DNA of 34,685 bases, taken from contig JAFSHK010000044.1 of NCBI GenBank assembly GCA_017440375.1, positions 1-34,685 on the forward strand, in the 5' to 3' direction. A program made the translations under genes and the position numbers. Positions 15,728 through 24,726 of the stretch are shown here, piece after piece (the first letter of the stretch is position 1; each line of letters starts with the position of its first letter). The notes under the pieces were generated by a model that saw only the letters and a list, made by a program, of their open reading frames with translations, did no database searches and was not told where the DNA came from. Origin of the DNA: Lachnospiraceae bacterium (GTDB lineage Bacteria; Bacillota; Clostridia; Lachnospirales; Lachnospiraceae).

Positions 15728-17383
15728 ATGGTAAAAATCAAAATCAACGGGGAAGAAAAGTTATACGAGGAAGGCATTAAGTACGAGATTATTGCAAAAG
15801 AGTATCAGCACCTATACAAAGAACCGATTGCGCTTGTCATCGTAGATGGAAAAATCAGAGAGTTAATGAAGCGTGTGACGAGAGACTGTGAGTTAAGCTT
15901 TGTTACTTATGGAAATGCTATCGGACATAAAACTTATGTGCGTTCTGCGATTATGCTTTTGATGAAAGCAATTAAAGATGTAGCAGGACTCGAAGTAGCA
16001 GCGTCGACGAAGGTGGAATTCTGTATCGGAGCCGGTTACTATTGTCGTTTGAAAGGCGAGAATAAGCTGGACGATAAACAGATTGTTAGAGTGAAGGAGC
16101 GAATGCAGGAATTAGTGGAGGCAGACCTCCCGATAACAAAGAAAGCATATCCGGCAGAAGAGGCGGTTGCTTTATTTAAAAAATATGGTATGACGGATAA
16201 GGTAAAATTATTCCGCTATCGCAGAAGCTCTAATATTAATGTATATTGTCTGAGTGATTATTATGATTATTACTATGGATATATGCTGCCGAGTACGGGA
16301 TATGTTCAATATTTTGATTTATTAAGCTATGAAGATGGTATGATTTTATTATTACCGGAGAAAGATGCACCGGATAAGCTGCCGATGTTTGAACCAAGAA
16401 AGAAATTGTTCCAGACGCTTATGCAGACAGATGAATGGGGCATGCAGGTAGGAATTGATACCGTCGGTGATTTGAATGACAAAATATGTCAGGGAAATAT
16501 TGCAGAGATGATTCTTGTGCAGGAAGCATTACAAGAGCGAAGAATCGGTGAAATAGCAAGAGACATTGCTAAGAGAGAGGGCGTGAAATTTGTTATGATT
16601 GCCGGTCCGTCTTCTTCCGGTAAAACAACTTTTTCACATCGTCTATCCATTCAGCTTAGAACCTACGGATTGCAGCCACATCCGATTGGATTGGATAATT
16701 ATTATGTAAACCATGATCAAACTCCGTTAGATGAGGATGGAAATCCGGATTATGAATGTATAGAAGCGTTGGATGTAGAACAGTTTAATAAGGATATGTG
16801 TGATTTATTAGCCGGTAAAACAGTGGAACTTCCTACTTTTAATTTTAAAACAGGAAAAAGAGAGTATAATGGCAAGATGACAACACTGGAAGCGGATGAT
16901 ATTCTTGTTATTGAAGGCATCCATGGGTTAAATCCGAAAATGTCGTATTCTCTTCCGGCAGAGAGTAAATATAAAATTTATATCAGTGCATTAACTTGTC
17001 TGAATATTGATGAACATAACAGAATTCCGACCACGGATAGCCGATTGCTGCGTCGTATGGTCAGAGATGCCAGAACAAGAGGAACTTGTGCACAGAAAAC
17101 GATTGAAATGTGGCCATCTGTAAGAAGAGGAGAAGAAAAATATATTTTCCCATTCCAAGAGCAGGCAGATGCCATGTTCAACTCAGCACTGATTTATGAA
17201 TTAGCAGTCTTAAAACAGTATGCAGAACCTCTCTTATTCGGTATTGAAAAAGGAGAACCGGAATATTTTGAGGCGAAACGTTTGCTGAAGTTCTTAGAAT
17301 ATTTCTTAGGAGTCAGTAGCGAAAAGGTACCGACCAATTCTCTATGCAGAGAGTTTGTTGGTGGCAATTGTTTTGAAATATAA
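15728..17383 (+). CDS. TGS-domain nucleoside (uridine-like) kinase
   Basis: The 551-residue protein combines a ubiquitin-like TGS region (about 1-60), a ThrRS second-additional-domain-like middle (about 60-220) and a C-terminal kinase with P-loop GPSSSGKTTFSHRL at residue 293. After it come LDNYY (near 322) and VIEGIHGLNP (near 395), as in uridine kinase/phosphoribulokinase proteins. It probably phosphorylates a nucleoside with ATP or GTP; the substrate is not certain. This long form is common in Clostridia. TAAGGAGGG lies before the ATG. RNase P RNA follows closely downstream. Confidence 0.85.
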   Translation: MVKIKINGEEKLYEEGIKYEIIAKEYQHLYKEPIALVIVDGKIRELMKRVTRDCELSFVTYGNAIGHKTYVRSAIMLLMKAIKDVAGLEVAASTKVEFCIGAGYYCRLKGENKLDDKQIVRVKERMQELVEADLPITKKAYPAEEAVALFKKYGMTDKVKLFRYRRSSNINVYCLSDYYDYYYGYMLPSTGYVQYFDLLSYEDGMILLLPEKDAPDKLPMFEPRKKLFQTLMQTDEWGMQVGIDTVGDLNDKICQGNIAEMILVQEALQERRIGEIARDIAKREGVKFVMIAGPSSSGKTTFSHRLSIQLRTYGLQPHPIGLDNYYVNHDQTPLDEDGNPDYECIEALDVEQFNKDMCDLLAGKTVELPTFNFKTGKREYNGKMTTLEADDILVIEGIHGLNPKMSYSLPAESKYKIYISALTCLNIDEHNRIPTTDSRLLRRMVRDARTRGTCAQKTIEMWPSVRRGEEKYIFPFQEQADAMFNSALIYELAVLKQYAEPLLFGIEKGEPEYFEAKRLLKFLEYFLGVSSEKVPTNSLCREFVGGNCFEI

Positions 17384-17394
17384 ATAGTTATAGA

Positions 17395-17769
17395 CTAAGT
17401 AGAATAAATGATCGCGGCTTTCCTGACCGGTTTGCCGGTTAGGAGAGGTGAGGAAAGTCCGGGCTTCATAGGGCAGGATGCCGGATAACGTCCGGTGGAG
17501 GTGACTCCAAGGATAGTGCAACAGAAATAATACCGCCTGAATTTTTCGCGTTAGCGAAATATTCTTGGGTAAGGGTGGAATGGCAGTGTAAGAGACTACC
17601 GCTTCTCTGGTAACAGAGAAGGCTGTGTAAACCCCATCCGAAGCAAGACCAGATAGAAAACCATAGATTTGCCCGATCTGTTTTCAGGTGGGTCGCTTGA
17701 GGTTATTGGCAACAATAATCCTAGATAGATGATCATTCACGACATAACCCGGCTTATCGTTCTGCTTAG
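17395..17769 (+). ncRNA. rnpB: RNase P RNA
   Basis: The terminal helix P1 is visible: CTAAGTAGAA (17395-17404) pairs with TTCTGCTTAG (17760-17769), with one G-U. Between them are the conserved blocks GAGGAAAGTCCGGGC, AGTGCAACAGAAA, GGGTAAGGGTGGAA, AGAGACTACCGC and GTAAACCCCATCCGAAGCAAGACCA, and the 3' ACATAACCCGGCTTA. It is the catalytic part of the enzyme that trims tRNA 5' ends. About 375 nt is a usual size; the overall plan looks like class A. It is transcribed after the nucleoside kinase gene with only 11 bases between. Confidence 0.96.
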
Positions 17770-17801
17770 TTTACATAAATTGTGAAATTTATAAAAAGTA
17801 G

Positions 17802-17828
17802 AAATCTCTCCTTCGTGGAGAGATTTTT
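17802..17828 (+). terminator. Terminator after rnpB
   Basis: AAATCTCTCC pairs perfectly with GGAGAGATTT around TTCGT and is followed by TT; a strong stem with a short T tract. Confidence 0.85.
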
Positions 17829-17914
17829 GCCTTTTATAATTTGTGAATGAATCGTGTAATATTATTGATATGAACAATCGGTTTAGGAAAATTCATTAAG
17901 GAATCAAAGAATCT

Positions 17915-18718
17915 ATGAAAAGATTATCTATGAAAAGTAAATGGATACGACTAACGTTGATAGCTTGTTTCTGGATGGTTAGTTCTATTTTGTTGCCAAT
18001 GCTTCCGGTGCAGGCAAGCGGGGACCAAACAAAGCCACACTTAATCCAGACGGTAACAGATAAGGATATCTACGAGGGTATGTTGGCATTAGGCATGTTA
18101 GAATGTCCAGTATTGTTGAAAGATAATGCGGAAGAAGCCTATGAAATTGTAAAAGATTGTGTGGTAAGAGTAAATATGGGGAATGCTTATGGAAGCGGAG
18201 TGATTTGGGGAATGACTCCGGAAACAGTAATTATTGTATCGAATCGTCATGTTTTAGATTATTGGGATGAAAAAAACAGCTATATTCATTTTCCGCAAGG
18301 ATACTATACGGAAGCAGAACTTTTGGGGATTTCGGATAAGTATGATGTGGGATTTCTGAAAGTTGATGTGGAAGAATTGGGGTATGAAGCATTGGAGCAG
18401 ATAAAGTATGCTTCCAGAGATATAGAAGAATATGAACAGCTAAAACCGGAGGATGAAATTTTTTATGTGGGTGCACAGGAAGGTGATACAGAAGGTTTTT
18501 TCAAGGGAAGTATCGGTGATATGTGGCGTTACATTGAAGAATTTGGTGCTTATATGATTTATGGCTATGGATATGCCAGAGCCGGAATGTCCGGTGGTGG
18601 AACTTTTGATGCAAAAGGAAATTTCGTTGGTATGATTTCGGGTGGAACGGCCGAGAGTGAAACAGCTAGTGTACCACTTATCTGTATTGAAGAGGCTTAT
18701 GCGGAAATCTGTCCATAG
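17915..18718 (+). CDS. Exported trypsin-like serine protease
   Basis: The 267-residue protein has a signal peptide (basic start, hydrophobic LTLIACFWMVSSILL, likely cut after VQASG near 36). The chymotrypsin-fold triad is readable: His in VSNRHVLDYW (near 110), Asp in SDKYDVGFLKVD (near 146), Ser in AGMSGGGTFD (near 229), with the substrate-pocket strand GMISGG after it. There is no PDZ domain or transmembrane anchor, so it differs from HtrA. It acts outside the membrane. ATGs at 17915 and 17930 are both possible starts. The next gene, a membrane protein, starts 19 bases later and probably shares the transcript. Confidence 0.85.
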   Translation: MKRLSMKSKWIRLTLIACFWMVSSILLPMLPVQASGDQTKPHLIQTVTDKDIYEGMLALGMLECPVLLKDNAEEAYEIVKDCVVRVNMGNAYGSGVIWGMTPETVIIVSNRHVLDYWDEKNSYIHFPQGYYTEAELLGISDKYDVGFLKVDVEELGYEALEQIKYASRDIEEYEQLKPEDEIFYVGAQEGDTEGFFKGSIGDMWRYIEEFGAYMIYGYGYARAGMSGGGTFDAKGNFVGMISGGTAESETASVPLICIEEAYAEICP

Positions 18719-18737
18719 GATGATAGAGGAAACAGGT

Positions 18738-19706
18738 ATGAAAGAAATAGAAGTAAAAGTAAAAGAAGGAAGGATAGTTGCAATCGTAGGAATTGGAACC
18801 ATTTTGGTTGGTATGCTGTTAATGATTCTTTATATACGACATCCGGCAGAAGCGGTTCTGATGGAAATCGTTTGCTGCCTGGCTGCGGTGCTTATGATAC
18901 TTGCAGGTGTTGTATTATGTATGAATGCACATAACAGAAAGTTTATTGTAGAAAATATGAATTTGTGTTATGTAAACTGGTGTGGAAAAAGAAAATCTTT
19001 TTCGGTTGATGAAATAGGTTATTGTAAGACGGAGTTAACGGTAGATGGAAGTAAGGATTATTTAAAAATTTATAATTTACTTGGAGAGAAGTTATGTAAA
19101 CTTGAGTATCATATGAAAGACAGCTTTGTTCTGTTACAGTTCCTCGCAGATAATCAGGTTAGAATAGAGAGTAGCGAAAAGTCAGAGAAAAGTCTGCATT
19201 TCATTTTAGAGACAGATGCATTGTGTGCAGAGGAAATTGCAAATAAAGCGAATGCTTTTTTGGATAAGGCAAAAATATTAACAGAAGAATGGATTAAAAA
19301 TCATAAAAAATTTGGTGCACAATGGAAGCTTGGAATCACAACTTATTTAGAAGATGAATGTGTGTCGGACAAGCAGATTTGGGAGCAGAAAGATTACGAA
19401 GCAGATTCTTATCACAATCTACCGGAAGGATTTGTAGTTGTAGTAGAAGGGTATTTGATGAAGGATGGAGAATTTGTGTTTAATAAGCAAAATAAAGTAG
19501 TAGGTTTTTGTGTTCCAATTATTCGGGTAACAAAATCATTACGGCTTGGGGAAGATTTACGAATTCGATATTATAAAAAAGCATTGATGGAAATCGAGGA
19601 ACAATTGGATATACTTACTTATTGTTTGCCAAGAAACCGATATCATACAGAAAATATTACTTTACAACATCATTTGAAACATGAATTAAAAGATAAGATA
19701 TGCTAA
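18738..19706 (+). CDS. Membrane protein with two N-terminal helices
   Basis: The 322-residue protein has two transmembrane segments (IVAIVGIGTILVGMLLMILY near 15-35 and IVCCLAAVLMILAGVVLCM near 44-65), then a soluble domain of about 250 residues. The first part of the soluble region (NRKFIVENMNLCYVNWCGK, then a YCKTELTV strand) resembles a PH-like strand pattern. AGAGGA before the ATG at 18738 supports this start rather than the longer frame from 18642, which overlaps the protease gene. It may be a partner of the exported protease. I do not recognise a family. Confidence 0.6.
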   Translation: MKEIEVKVKEGRIVAIVGIGTILVGMLLMILYIRHPAEAVLMEIVCCLAAVLMILAGVVLCMNAHNRKFIVENMNLCYVNWCGKRKSFSVDEIGYCKTELTVDGSKDYLKIYNLLGEKLCKLEYHMKDSFVLLQFLADNQVRIESSEKSEKSLHFILETDALCAEEIANKANAFLDKAKILTEEWIKNHKKFGAQWKLGITTYLEDECVSDKQIWEQKDYEADSYHNLPEGFVVVVEGYLMKDGEFVFNKQNKVVGFCVPIIRVTKSLRLGEDLRIRYYKKALMEIEEQLDILTYCLPRNRYHTENITLQHHLKHELKDKIC

Positions 19707-19718
19707 GCTGGAAATTTA

Positions 19719-19727
19719 TGGTATACT
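19719..19727 (+). promoter_or_regulatory. Extended -10 promoter of the aldose epimerase gene
   Basis: TG at 19719-19720, one base, then TATACT at 19722-19727, with only a weak -35 (TATGCT). It lies 41 bases before the ATG. Confidence 0.55.
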
Positions 19728-19767
19728 AAATCGAAATAAGAAAAATGTGTGTAAGAAGGGAGAATTT

Positions 19768-20640
19768 ATGGCATTATTTCAAATTGGAAATGAAAAGATA
19801 ACAATTCAGATAGATAGCTTTGGTGCAGAATTGAAATCCTTGAAGAAAATAGAAACCGGCACAGAATATATGTGGGATGCGAGTCCACAGTTCTGGAAAC
19901 GTACTTCCCCCGTACTTTTTCCACTTGTGGGTGGTTTACATAATGGTGTGTATTGCCATGAGGGCAAGGAATACCCGATGGGACAACATGGTTTTGCAAG
20001 AGATATGGAGTTCCAATTAAAGAGTCAGACGAATCGTGAAATATGGTTTGTACTGAAATCAAATGAAGAAACACTTGCCAAATATCCTTTTGAATTCAAA
20101 TTAGAAATCGGTTATGAATTACGGGAAAGCACCGTCATTGTTAAGTGGAAAGTAACAAATCCGTCTGAGAAGGAAATGTATTTTTCAATCGGAGGACATC
20201 CGGCATTCCGTTGTCCGGTAGAAGCGGGAACAAAACAGACAGATTATTCGTTACGATTTGATGAGAAGAATGAAGTGGTTGTCGGACTTTTACAGGATGG
20301 CCTGATGAGCAGCAAGACGGTTACCTATTCTTTGCATAATGGTAACTTACCGATTACGGCAGACTTGTTTGACAACGATGCGTTGATTATCGAACATGCG
20401 CAGGCACATCAGGTAGCATTAGTAAAACCGGAAGGGGAAGCATATCTGACAGTAAGTTTTGATGCCCCTCTTTTTGGAATCTGGTCACCGCCGGGGAAAA
20501 ATGCACCGTTTATCTGCATTGAACCATGGTATGGCAGATGCGATTCAGTAGACTATTCCGGTGAGTGGAAGGACAGAGAATGGGGACAGAAGCTTGCAGC
20601 AGGAGAGGAGTTTGCAGTTTCTTATCAAGTAACAGTTTAG
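19768..20640 (+). CDS. Aldose 1-epimerase family protein (LacX-like)
   Basis: The 290-residue protein has the galactose-mutarotase beta fold: GAELKSL near 18, WKRTSPVLFPLVG near 40, MGQHGFARDMEF near 70 (putative base His), and SIGGHPAFRCPV near 140 with the second His. It would interconvert alpha and beta forms of an aldose or a sugar phosphate. The form matches LacX-like members, shorter than classical GalM. AAGGGAGAA precedes the ATG at 19768; an in-frame ATG at 19747 is less well placed. No sugar pathway gene is adjacent, so the substrate is unclear. Confidence 0.85.
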   Translation: MALFQIGNEKITIQIDSFGAELKSLKKIETGTEYMWDASPQFWKRTSPVLFPLVGGLHNGVYCHEGKEYPMGQHGFARDMEFQLKSQTNREIWFVLKSNEETLAKYPFEFKLEIGYELRESTVIVKWKVTNPSEKEMYFSIGGHPAFRCPVEAGTKQTDYSLRFDEKNEVVVGLLQDGLMSSKTVTYSLHNGNLPITADLFDNDALIIEHAQAHQVALVKPEGEAYLTVSFDAPLFGIWSPPGKNAPFICIEPWYGRCDSVDYSGEWKDREWGQKLAAGEEFAVSYQVTV

Positions 20641-20689
20641 AAATGTATTTAATATAATAAAAGGGTTGAAGGAAAACGGAGGAGAAAAA

Positions 20690-21388
20690 ATGGTACCAGT
20701 TGTACAATGTATGGGTCTTACCAAAACCTACGGCGGCAAACTGGCTCTTAATCAGATTTATTTGAATCTGGAGCCGGGGAAAATTATCGGTTTGCTTGGA
20801 CCAAATGGTAGCGGGAAAACTACTTTAATCAAAATTATGAACGGTCTTTTGAAACCAACAGCGGGAGAAATTCTGATTGGTGGACATAGACCGGGAATCG
20901 AAACAAAGTATAGAATTTCATATTTACCTGAGCGGACATATCTGCATCCGGGATTAAAAGTAATCGAAATGGTGCAGTATTTTCAGGATTTTTATCCGGA
21001 TTTCAGAACAGAGAGAGCCTTTGACATGCTTCATCGATTACAGATTCCGCCGAATGAACGATTAAAAAATCTTTCCAAGGGAACAAAAGAAAAGGTGCAG
21101 TTGATTTTGGTTATGAGCCGTGATGCAGATTTATATGTACTGGATGAACCGATTGCAGGCGTTGATCCGGCATCCAGAGATTATATTCTGAATACGATTG
21201 TCAGCAATTATAATCGAAATGCAACCGTATTGATTTCAACGCATTTGATTGCTGATGTAGAAAATATTCTGGATGAAGTAGTTTTTATCAAATATGGAAA
21301 TATTATTTTGCAGGCACCGGCAGAGCAGATTAGACAAAGAGAAGGAAAAACGGTTGACCGTTTCTTCCGGGAGGTGTTTGCATGTTAG
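20690..21388 (+). CDS. ABC transporter ATP-binding protein
   Basis: The 232-residue ATPase has Walker A GPNGSGKTTL (near 37), a Q-loop-equivalent region with SYLPERTYL (near 82), a divergent signature LSKGTKEKVQ (near 129) and Walker B ADLYVLDEPIAGVDP (near 149), with a switch His in ISTHL. It lacks a Gln in the Q-loop position, as in some YtrB/GntR-linked exporters. It overlaps the next gene (permease) by 7 bases, so the two are coupled. An exporter for a drug, peptide or lipid is likely, but the substrate is unknown. CGGAGGAG lies before the ATG. Confidence 0.88.
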   Translation: MVPVVQCMGLTKTYGGKLALNQIYLNLEPGKIIGLLGPNGSGKTTLIKIMNGLLKPTAGEILIGGHRPGIETKYRISYLPERTYLHPGLKVIEMVQYFQDFYPDFRTERAFDMLHRLQIPPNERLKNLSKGTKEKVQLILVMSRDADLYVLDEPIAGVDPASRDYILNTIVSNYNRNATVLISTHLIADVENILDEVVFIKYGNIILQAPAEQIRQREGKTVDRFFREVFAC

Positions 21389-22188
21389 GAAAATTAATGA
21401 AATACGAATGGAAGGCATCTTGGAAACTGCTCCTTCCGATGAATTTATTTATTGTAGTAACATCATTATTTGCATATGTAACAATACAGTTATCTTTCTT
21501 TGATTCAGAGAGTGCACTGGTTATTATGACAGGCACCTTTGTAATGATGGCATATGTACTCAGTTTGATAGTTGTTTTCATTGTAACAATGATTTTTCTT
21601 GTGTATCGGGCGTACAAATCTGTATATGGAGATGAAGGTTATTTGTTACATACGCTTCCGGTGGATAAGCACCATATCATTATAGCGAAAGTAGTCATGA
21701 GTGCTGTATGGATGTTAATCAATATTTTCTTAATATATTCTTCAATAGTGTTTATTGTTTCAACACAGAATGAATTTATGGAAAATATTTTAGAAGGATT
21801 CAGTTACTATGCGGAGTTGGTAAATGAATACGGTGATATTAATGGTTTTGACATTTTTATGACATTTGTAGCTGCTTTTGTTACATTGATTGCGAAGATT
21901 TTGAAATTTGGTGCATGTATTTCTTTAGGCCAGTTGTCTTCCAATCATAAGGTATTGACGTCTTTTGGGTTTTATTATGGTATTCATTTTGTGCAAAAGA
22001 TTTTTGACATGTTGCATCTTGTCTTTTTAGAGGTAATGCTGGAGTCAGGAGTGAATACGGCGGCAACACCAGCTTCTTTATCGGTTGGTTCTTCATGGGC
22101 ATTTGACTTGATCTCGAATTTGATTTATTGTGTAGCATTTTATTTTGCAACATGGTATGTGATGGAGAAGAAACTCAATCTGGAGTGA
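21382..22188 (+). CDS. ABC exporter membrane subunit
   Basis: The 268-residue integral membrane protein starts MLGKLMKYEWKASWKLLLP, a typical first cytoplasmic stretch of ABC-2-like permeases, then has about six hydrophobic segments (near 20-40, 50-75, 105-125, 160-180, 190-215 and 240-260). It is the partner of the ATPase encoded just upstream, whose 3' end it overlaps. The lack of a substrate-binding protein points to export. It ends 178 bases before the next gene. Confidence 0.8.
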   Translation: MLGKLMKYEWKASWKLLLPMNLFIVVTSLFAYVTIQLSFFDSESALVIMTGTFVMMAYVLSLIVVFIVTMIFLVYRAYKSVYGDEGYLLHTLPVDKHHIIIAKVVMSAVWMLINIFLIYSSIVFIVSTQNEFMENILEGFSYYAELVNEYGDINGFDIFMTFVAAFVTLIAKILKFGACISLGQLSSNHKVLTSFGFYYGIHFVQKIFDMLHLVFLEVMLESGVNTAATPASLSVGSSWAFDLISNLIYCVAFYFATWYVMEKKLNLE

Positions 22189-22365
22189 TTTATTTTCTCA
22201 AAATATTCCAGTCGAGGTCGGTTGACAGAATGCAAAATTGGGCGCAAAATAAGTAAAGCGTGTGATAATAGCGTATTTATGAAAAATTTATAATATTGAG
22301 AGTACGTTTTGTACGAGAGTTTTTTATATGAGTTATATTTAAACATAGAAAGGTAAGGCGTTAGC

Positions 22366-23544
22366 ATGACTAAAATTGATATTGTGTCCGGCTTTCTGGG
22401 CGCAGGTAAAACAACACTAATTAAAAAGCTATTGAAAGAAGCTTTGGCAGATACCAAAGTCGTTTTAATTGAAAATGAATTTGGTGAAATCGGTATTGAC
22501 GGTGGATTTTTGAAAGAAGCCGGAATTGAAATTAAAGAAATGAATTCCGGTTGTATCTGTTGCTCGTTGGTAGGCGATTTCGGAACTTCCTTAAAAGAAG
22601 TATTATCTACCTATACACCGGAGCGAATTTTAATTGAACCTTCCGGTGTTGGAAAGCTTTCTGATGTTATGAAAGCAGTACAGGGGGCAATGGAAGATAA
22701 AGAGGTTGTTTTAAACAGTGCTGTTGCAGTAGTAGATGCAAGCAAATGCAAACTGTATATTAAGAACTTCGGAGAGTTTTTCTTAAACCAGATTGAACAT
22801 GCGGGAACAATTATTCTGAGCAGAACCGATAAATTAAGTGAAGAGAAGCTTGCCGTATGTGTTTCAATGATAAGAGAACATAACGAGAAAGCAACGATTA
22901 TTACAACACCTTGGGAGGCTTTGGAAGGACAGGATATTCTGAACACCATCGAAGGTGCAAAAGATTTAGAGGCAGAGTTGATGAAAGAAGTCATGGAACA
23001 ACATGAAGAGCATGAGCACCATCATCACGAACACCATCATGAGCATGGTGAGAACTGTACTTGTGGTTGCCACGGACATCATCATGACCACAGTGAACAT
23101 GACCATGAGCACAATCATGAACATCATGAGCACGATGAACATGACCATGAGCACCACCATCACGAGCATGGTGAACATGGCTGCGAGCATCATCATGAGC
23201 ATGGCGAGAACTGTACTTGTGGTTGTCATGGACATCATCATGACCATGAGGGACATCACCATCATGCAGACGAGGTATTTACAAGCTGGGGCTTAGAAAC
23301 ACCGGCAACTTACACACAGAATGAAATTGCACTGAAACTGGAAGAACTGGAAAACGAGAAAGAATACGGATATGTTCTGCGTGCCAAAGGTATGGTTTCA
23401 GCAGGAGACGGAAGCTGGGTATATTTTGATTATGTTCCGGGTGAGAGTGATATTCGCGAAGGTAAACCGGAAGTTACCGGTAAGATTTGTGTTATCGGTT
23501 CAAAACTGAACGAAGAGAAGCTTGCAGCTTTATTTCAGAAATAA
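22366..23544 (+). CDS. G3E GTPase (CobW/ZNG1-like) with His-rich metal-binding insert
   Basis: The 392-residue metallochaperone GTPase has Walker A GFLGAGKTTL (near 9), the metal-binding CxCC motif in SGCICCSL (near 62), G3E-type IEPSGVG (near 86) and a nucleotide motif SRTDKL (near 154). A region from about 212 to 302 is extremely rich in His, with two copies of a GENCTCGCHGHHHDH block. The C-terminal CobW domain follows (VLRAKGMVSAGDGSWVYFDY, near 340). Such proteins move zinc or other transition metals to client enzymes using GTP. It is followed 54 bases later by a second G3E protein, likely the same operon. A TATAAT at 22289 may be its -10, but no Zur-type box is visible. Confidence 0.88.
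   Translation: MTKIDIVSGFLGAGKTTLIKKLLKEALADTKVVLIENEFGEIGIDGGFLKEAGIEIKEMNSGCICCSLVGDFGTSLKEVLSTYTPERILIEPSGVGKLSDVMKAVQGAMEDKEVVLNSAVAVVDASKCKLYIKNFGEFFLNQIEHAGTIILSRTDKLSEEKLAVCVSMIREHNEKATIITTPWEALEGQDILNTIEGAKDLEAELMKEVMEQHEEHEHHHHEHHHEHGENCTCGCHGHHHDHSEHDHEHNHEHHEHDEHDHEHHHHEHGEHGCEHHHEHGENCTCGCHGHHHDHEGHHHHADEVFTSWGLETPATYTQNEIALKLEELENEKEYGYVLRAKGMVSAGDGSWVYFDYVPGESDIREGKPEVTGKICVIGSKLNEEKLAALFQK
23035..23246. repeat. Duplicated 56-bp coding repeat in the His-rich insert
   Basis: Two imperfect copies begin at 23035 and 23191, 156 bases apart in frame, each encoding HHEHGENCTCGCHGHHHDH. They differ at a few third positions (GGTGAG/GGCGAG, TGCCAC/TGTCAT). The spacer between them is also His/Glu/Asp-rich. 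Confidence 0.8.
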
Positions 23545-23598
23545 ATGATTATGGTGTAATGCGTTATTAGAATGCAATATAAAACGGAGAGATAGAGA

Positions 23599-24528
23599 AT
23601 GAAACCGGTATTTGTCATTAATGGCTTTTTGGAAAGCGGAAAAACGGAATTTATAACTTATACATTGGCACAGCCATATTTTCAGACAAAAGGGAAAACA
23701 TTGTTGATTTTGTGTGAAGAAGGTGAAATTGAATATGATGATGCACTTTTGAAGCAAAGCAATACCGTTGTGGAATTGATTGAGGAAGAAGAAGATTTCA
23801 ATACGACACATCTGATTGAATTGGAGAAGAAATATAAACCGGAACGCATTATCATTGAATATAACGGTATGTGGAATTTTAAAAATATGAAGCTGCCTTG
23901 GCATTGGAAAATAGAGCAACAGATTACAACCATTGATGCCTCTACATTTCCGATGTATTTCACAAACATGAAATCCTTGCTTGCTGAAATGGTAAGAAAA
24001 TCCGAAATGATTATTTTTAACCGTTGTGATGAGGTGAAGGATTTAAGCAGTTATAAGCGAAACATAAAAGCAATTAATCAGAAAGCAGAGATTATTTTTG
24101 AAGATGCAAATGGTGAGATTAATGAAATTATGGAAGAAGATCTTCCGTATAATCTGGCTGCACCGATTATAGAGCTTGATAATACAGGATATGGTATCTG
24201 GTATCTGGACTCATTGGATCATATTGAAAGATATATCGGTAAGACAGTACAGTTTGTAGCTATGGTGTTAATTCCGGAAAACTTCCCCAAAGGATATTTT
24301 GTGCCGGGCAGAATGGCAATGACCTGCTGTGCAGACGATATGGCTTTTCTGGGATTTGCTTGTGAATATGACAAAGCTAATACGTTAACGAACAAGCAGT
24401 GGGTGAAAGTGACGGCAACAGTTTCTAAAGAGTTTTTTGCAGATTATAATGGAGAAGGTCCTGTTTTACATGCAACACATGTAGAGCAGACGAAAGCACC
24501 TAAGGAAGAAGTTATTAGCTTTGTATAA
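23599..24528 (+). CDS. G3E GTPase fused to a TIGR03943-like C-terminal domain
   Basis: The 309-residue protein opens with a G3E P-loop (NGFLESGKTEF, near 8) and a Mg-binding region IIIEYNGMW (near 96) in place of the usual ExSG, plus NRCDEV (near 140). The CxCC metal motif found in its neighbour is missing. From about 210 the sequence (ENFPKGYFVPGRMAMTCCADDM, then FACEYDK) resembles the C-terminal part of TIGR03943 (YcgQ-like) proteins. The fusion suggests a metal- or redox-linked function with the GTPase next door. It probably acts in the cytoplasm. It is second in a two-gene operon that ends at a terminator at 24558. Confidence 0.75.
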   Translation: MKPVFVINGFLESGKTEFITYTLAQPYFQTKGKTLLILCEEGEIEYDDALLKQSNTVVELIEEEEDFNTTHLIELEKKYKPERIIIEYNGMWNFKNMKLPWHWKIEQQITTIDASTFPMYFTNMKSLLAEMVRKSEMIIFNRCDEVKDLSSYKRNIKAINQKAEIIFEDANGEINEIMEEDLPYNLAAPIIELDNTGYGIWYLDSLDHIERYIGKTVQFVAMVLIPENFPKGYFVPGRMAMTCCADDMAFLGFACEYDKANTLTNKQWVKVTATVSKEFFADYNGEGPVLHATHVEQTKAPKEEVISFV

Positions 24529-24557
24529 CTTTATAGGATTGGGAAAAGTAAGATAAG

Positions 24558-24592
24558 GCACATAGAAATAGAGAGGTTTCTGTGTGCTTTTT
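24558..24592 (+). terminator. Terminator after the G3E pair
   Basis: GCACATAGAAA (24558-24568) pairs with TTTCTGTGTGC (24577-24587), with one G-U, followed by five T. Confidence 0.85.
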
Positions 24593-24693
24593 CTGTGTGA
24601 ATAGGAAAGGGTTCGTAGCTAGTAAATTGGCAATGACAAACTGACAAGTTCAGGTATCATGTGACAAAAAAAACAAATAAATGCAAAATATAG

Positions 24694-24722
24694 TTGACAA
24701 ATGAAAAGCGAGACATTATACT
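24694..24722 (+). promoter_or_regulatory. Strong promoter of the NatA/NatB-type operon
   Basis: TTGACA at 24694-24699, 17 bases, TATACT at 24717-24722. Transcripts would have a leader of about 60 bases containing the direct repeats at 24727 and 24759. Confidence 0.8.
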
Positions 24723-24726
24723 GGGT

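Noticed and set aside
22300-22325. Repeated GTACG near 22300 as a possible operator dyad
   Set aside because: It is GTAC within TACGTTTTGTACG, a short direct repeat with no good inverted symmetry; too weak.
22966-23296. Long frames on both strands across the His-rich insert, rich in Met and Ile or Val
   Set aside because: They are shadows of the CAT/CAC/GAG repeats that encode His and Glu; no ribosome sites and biased composition.
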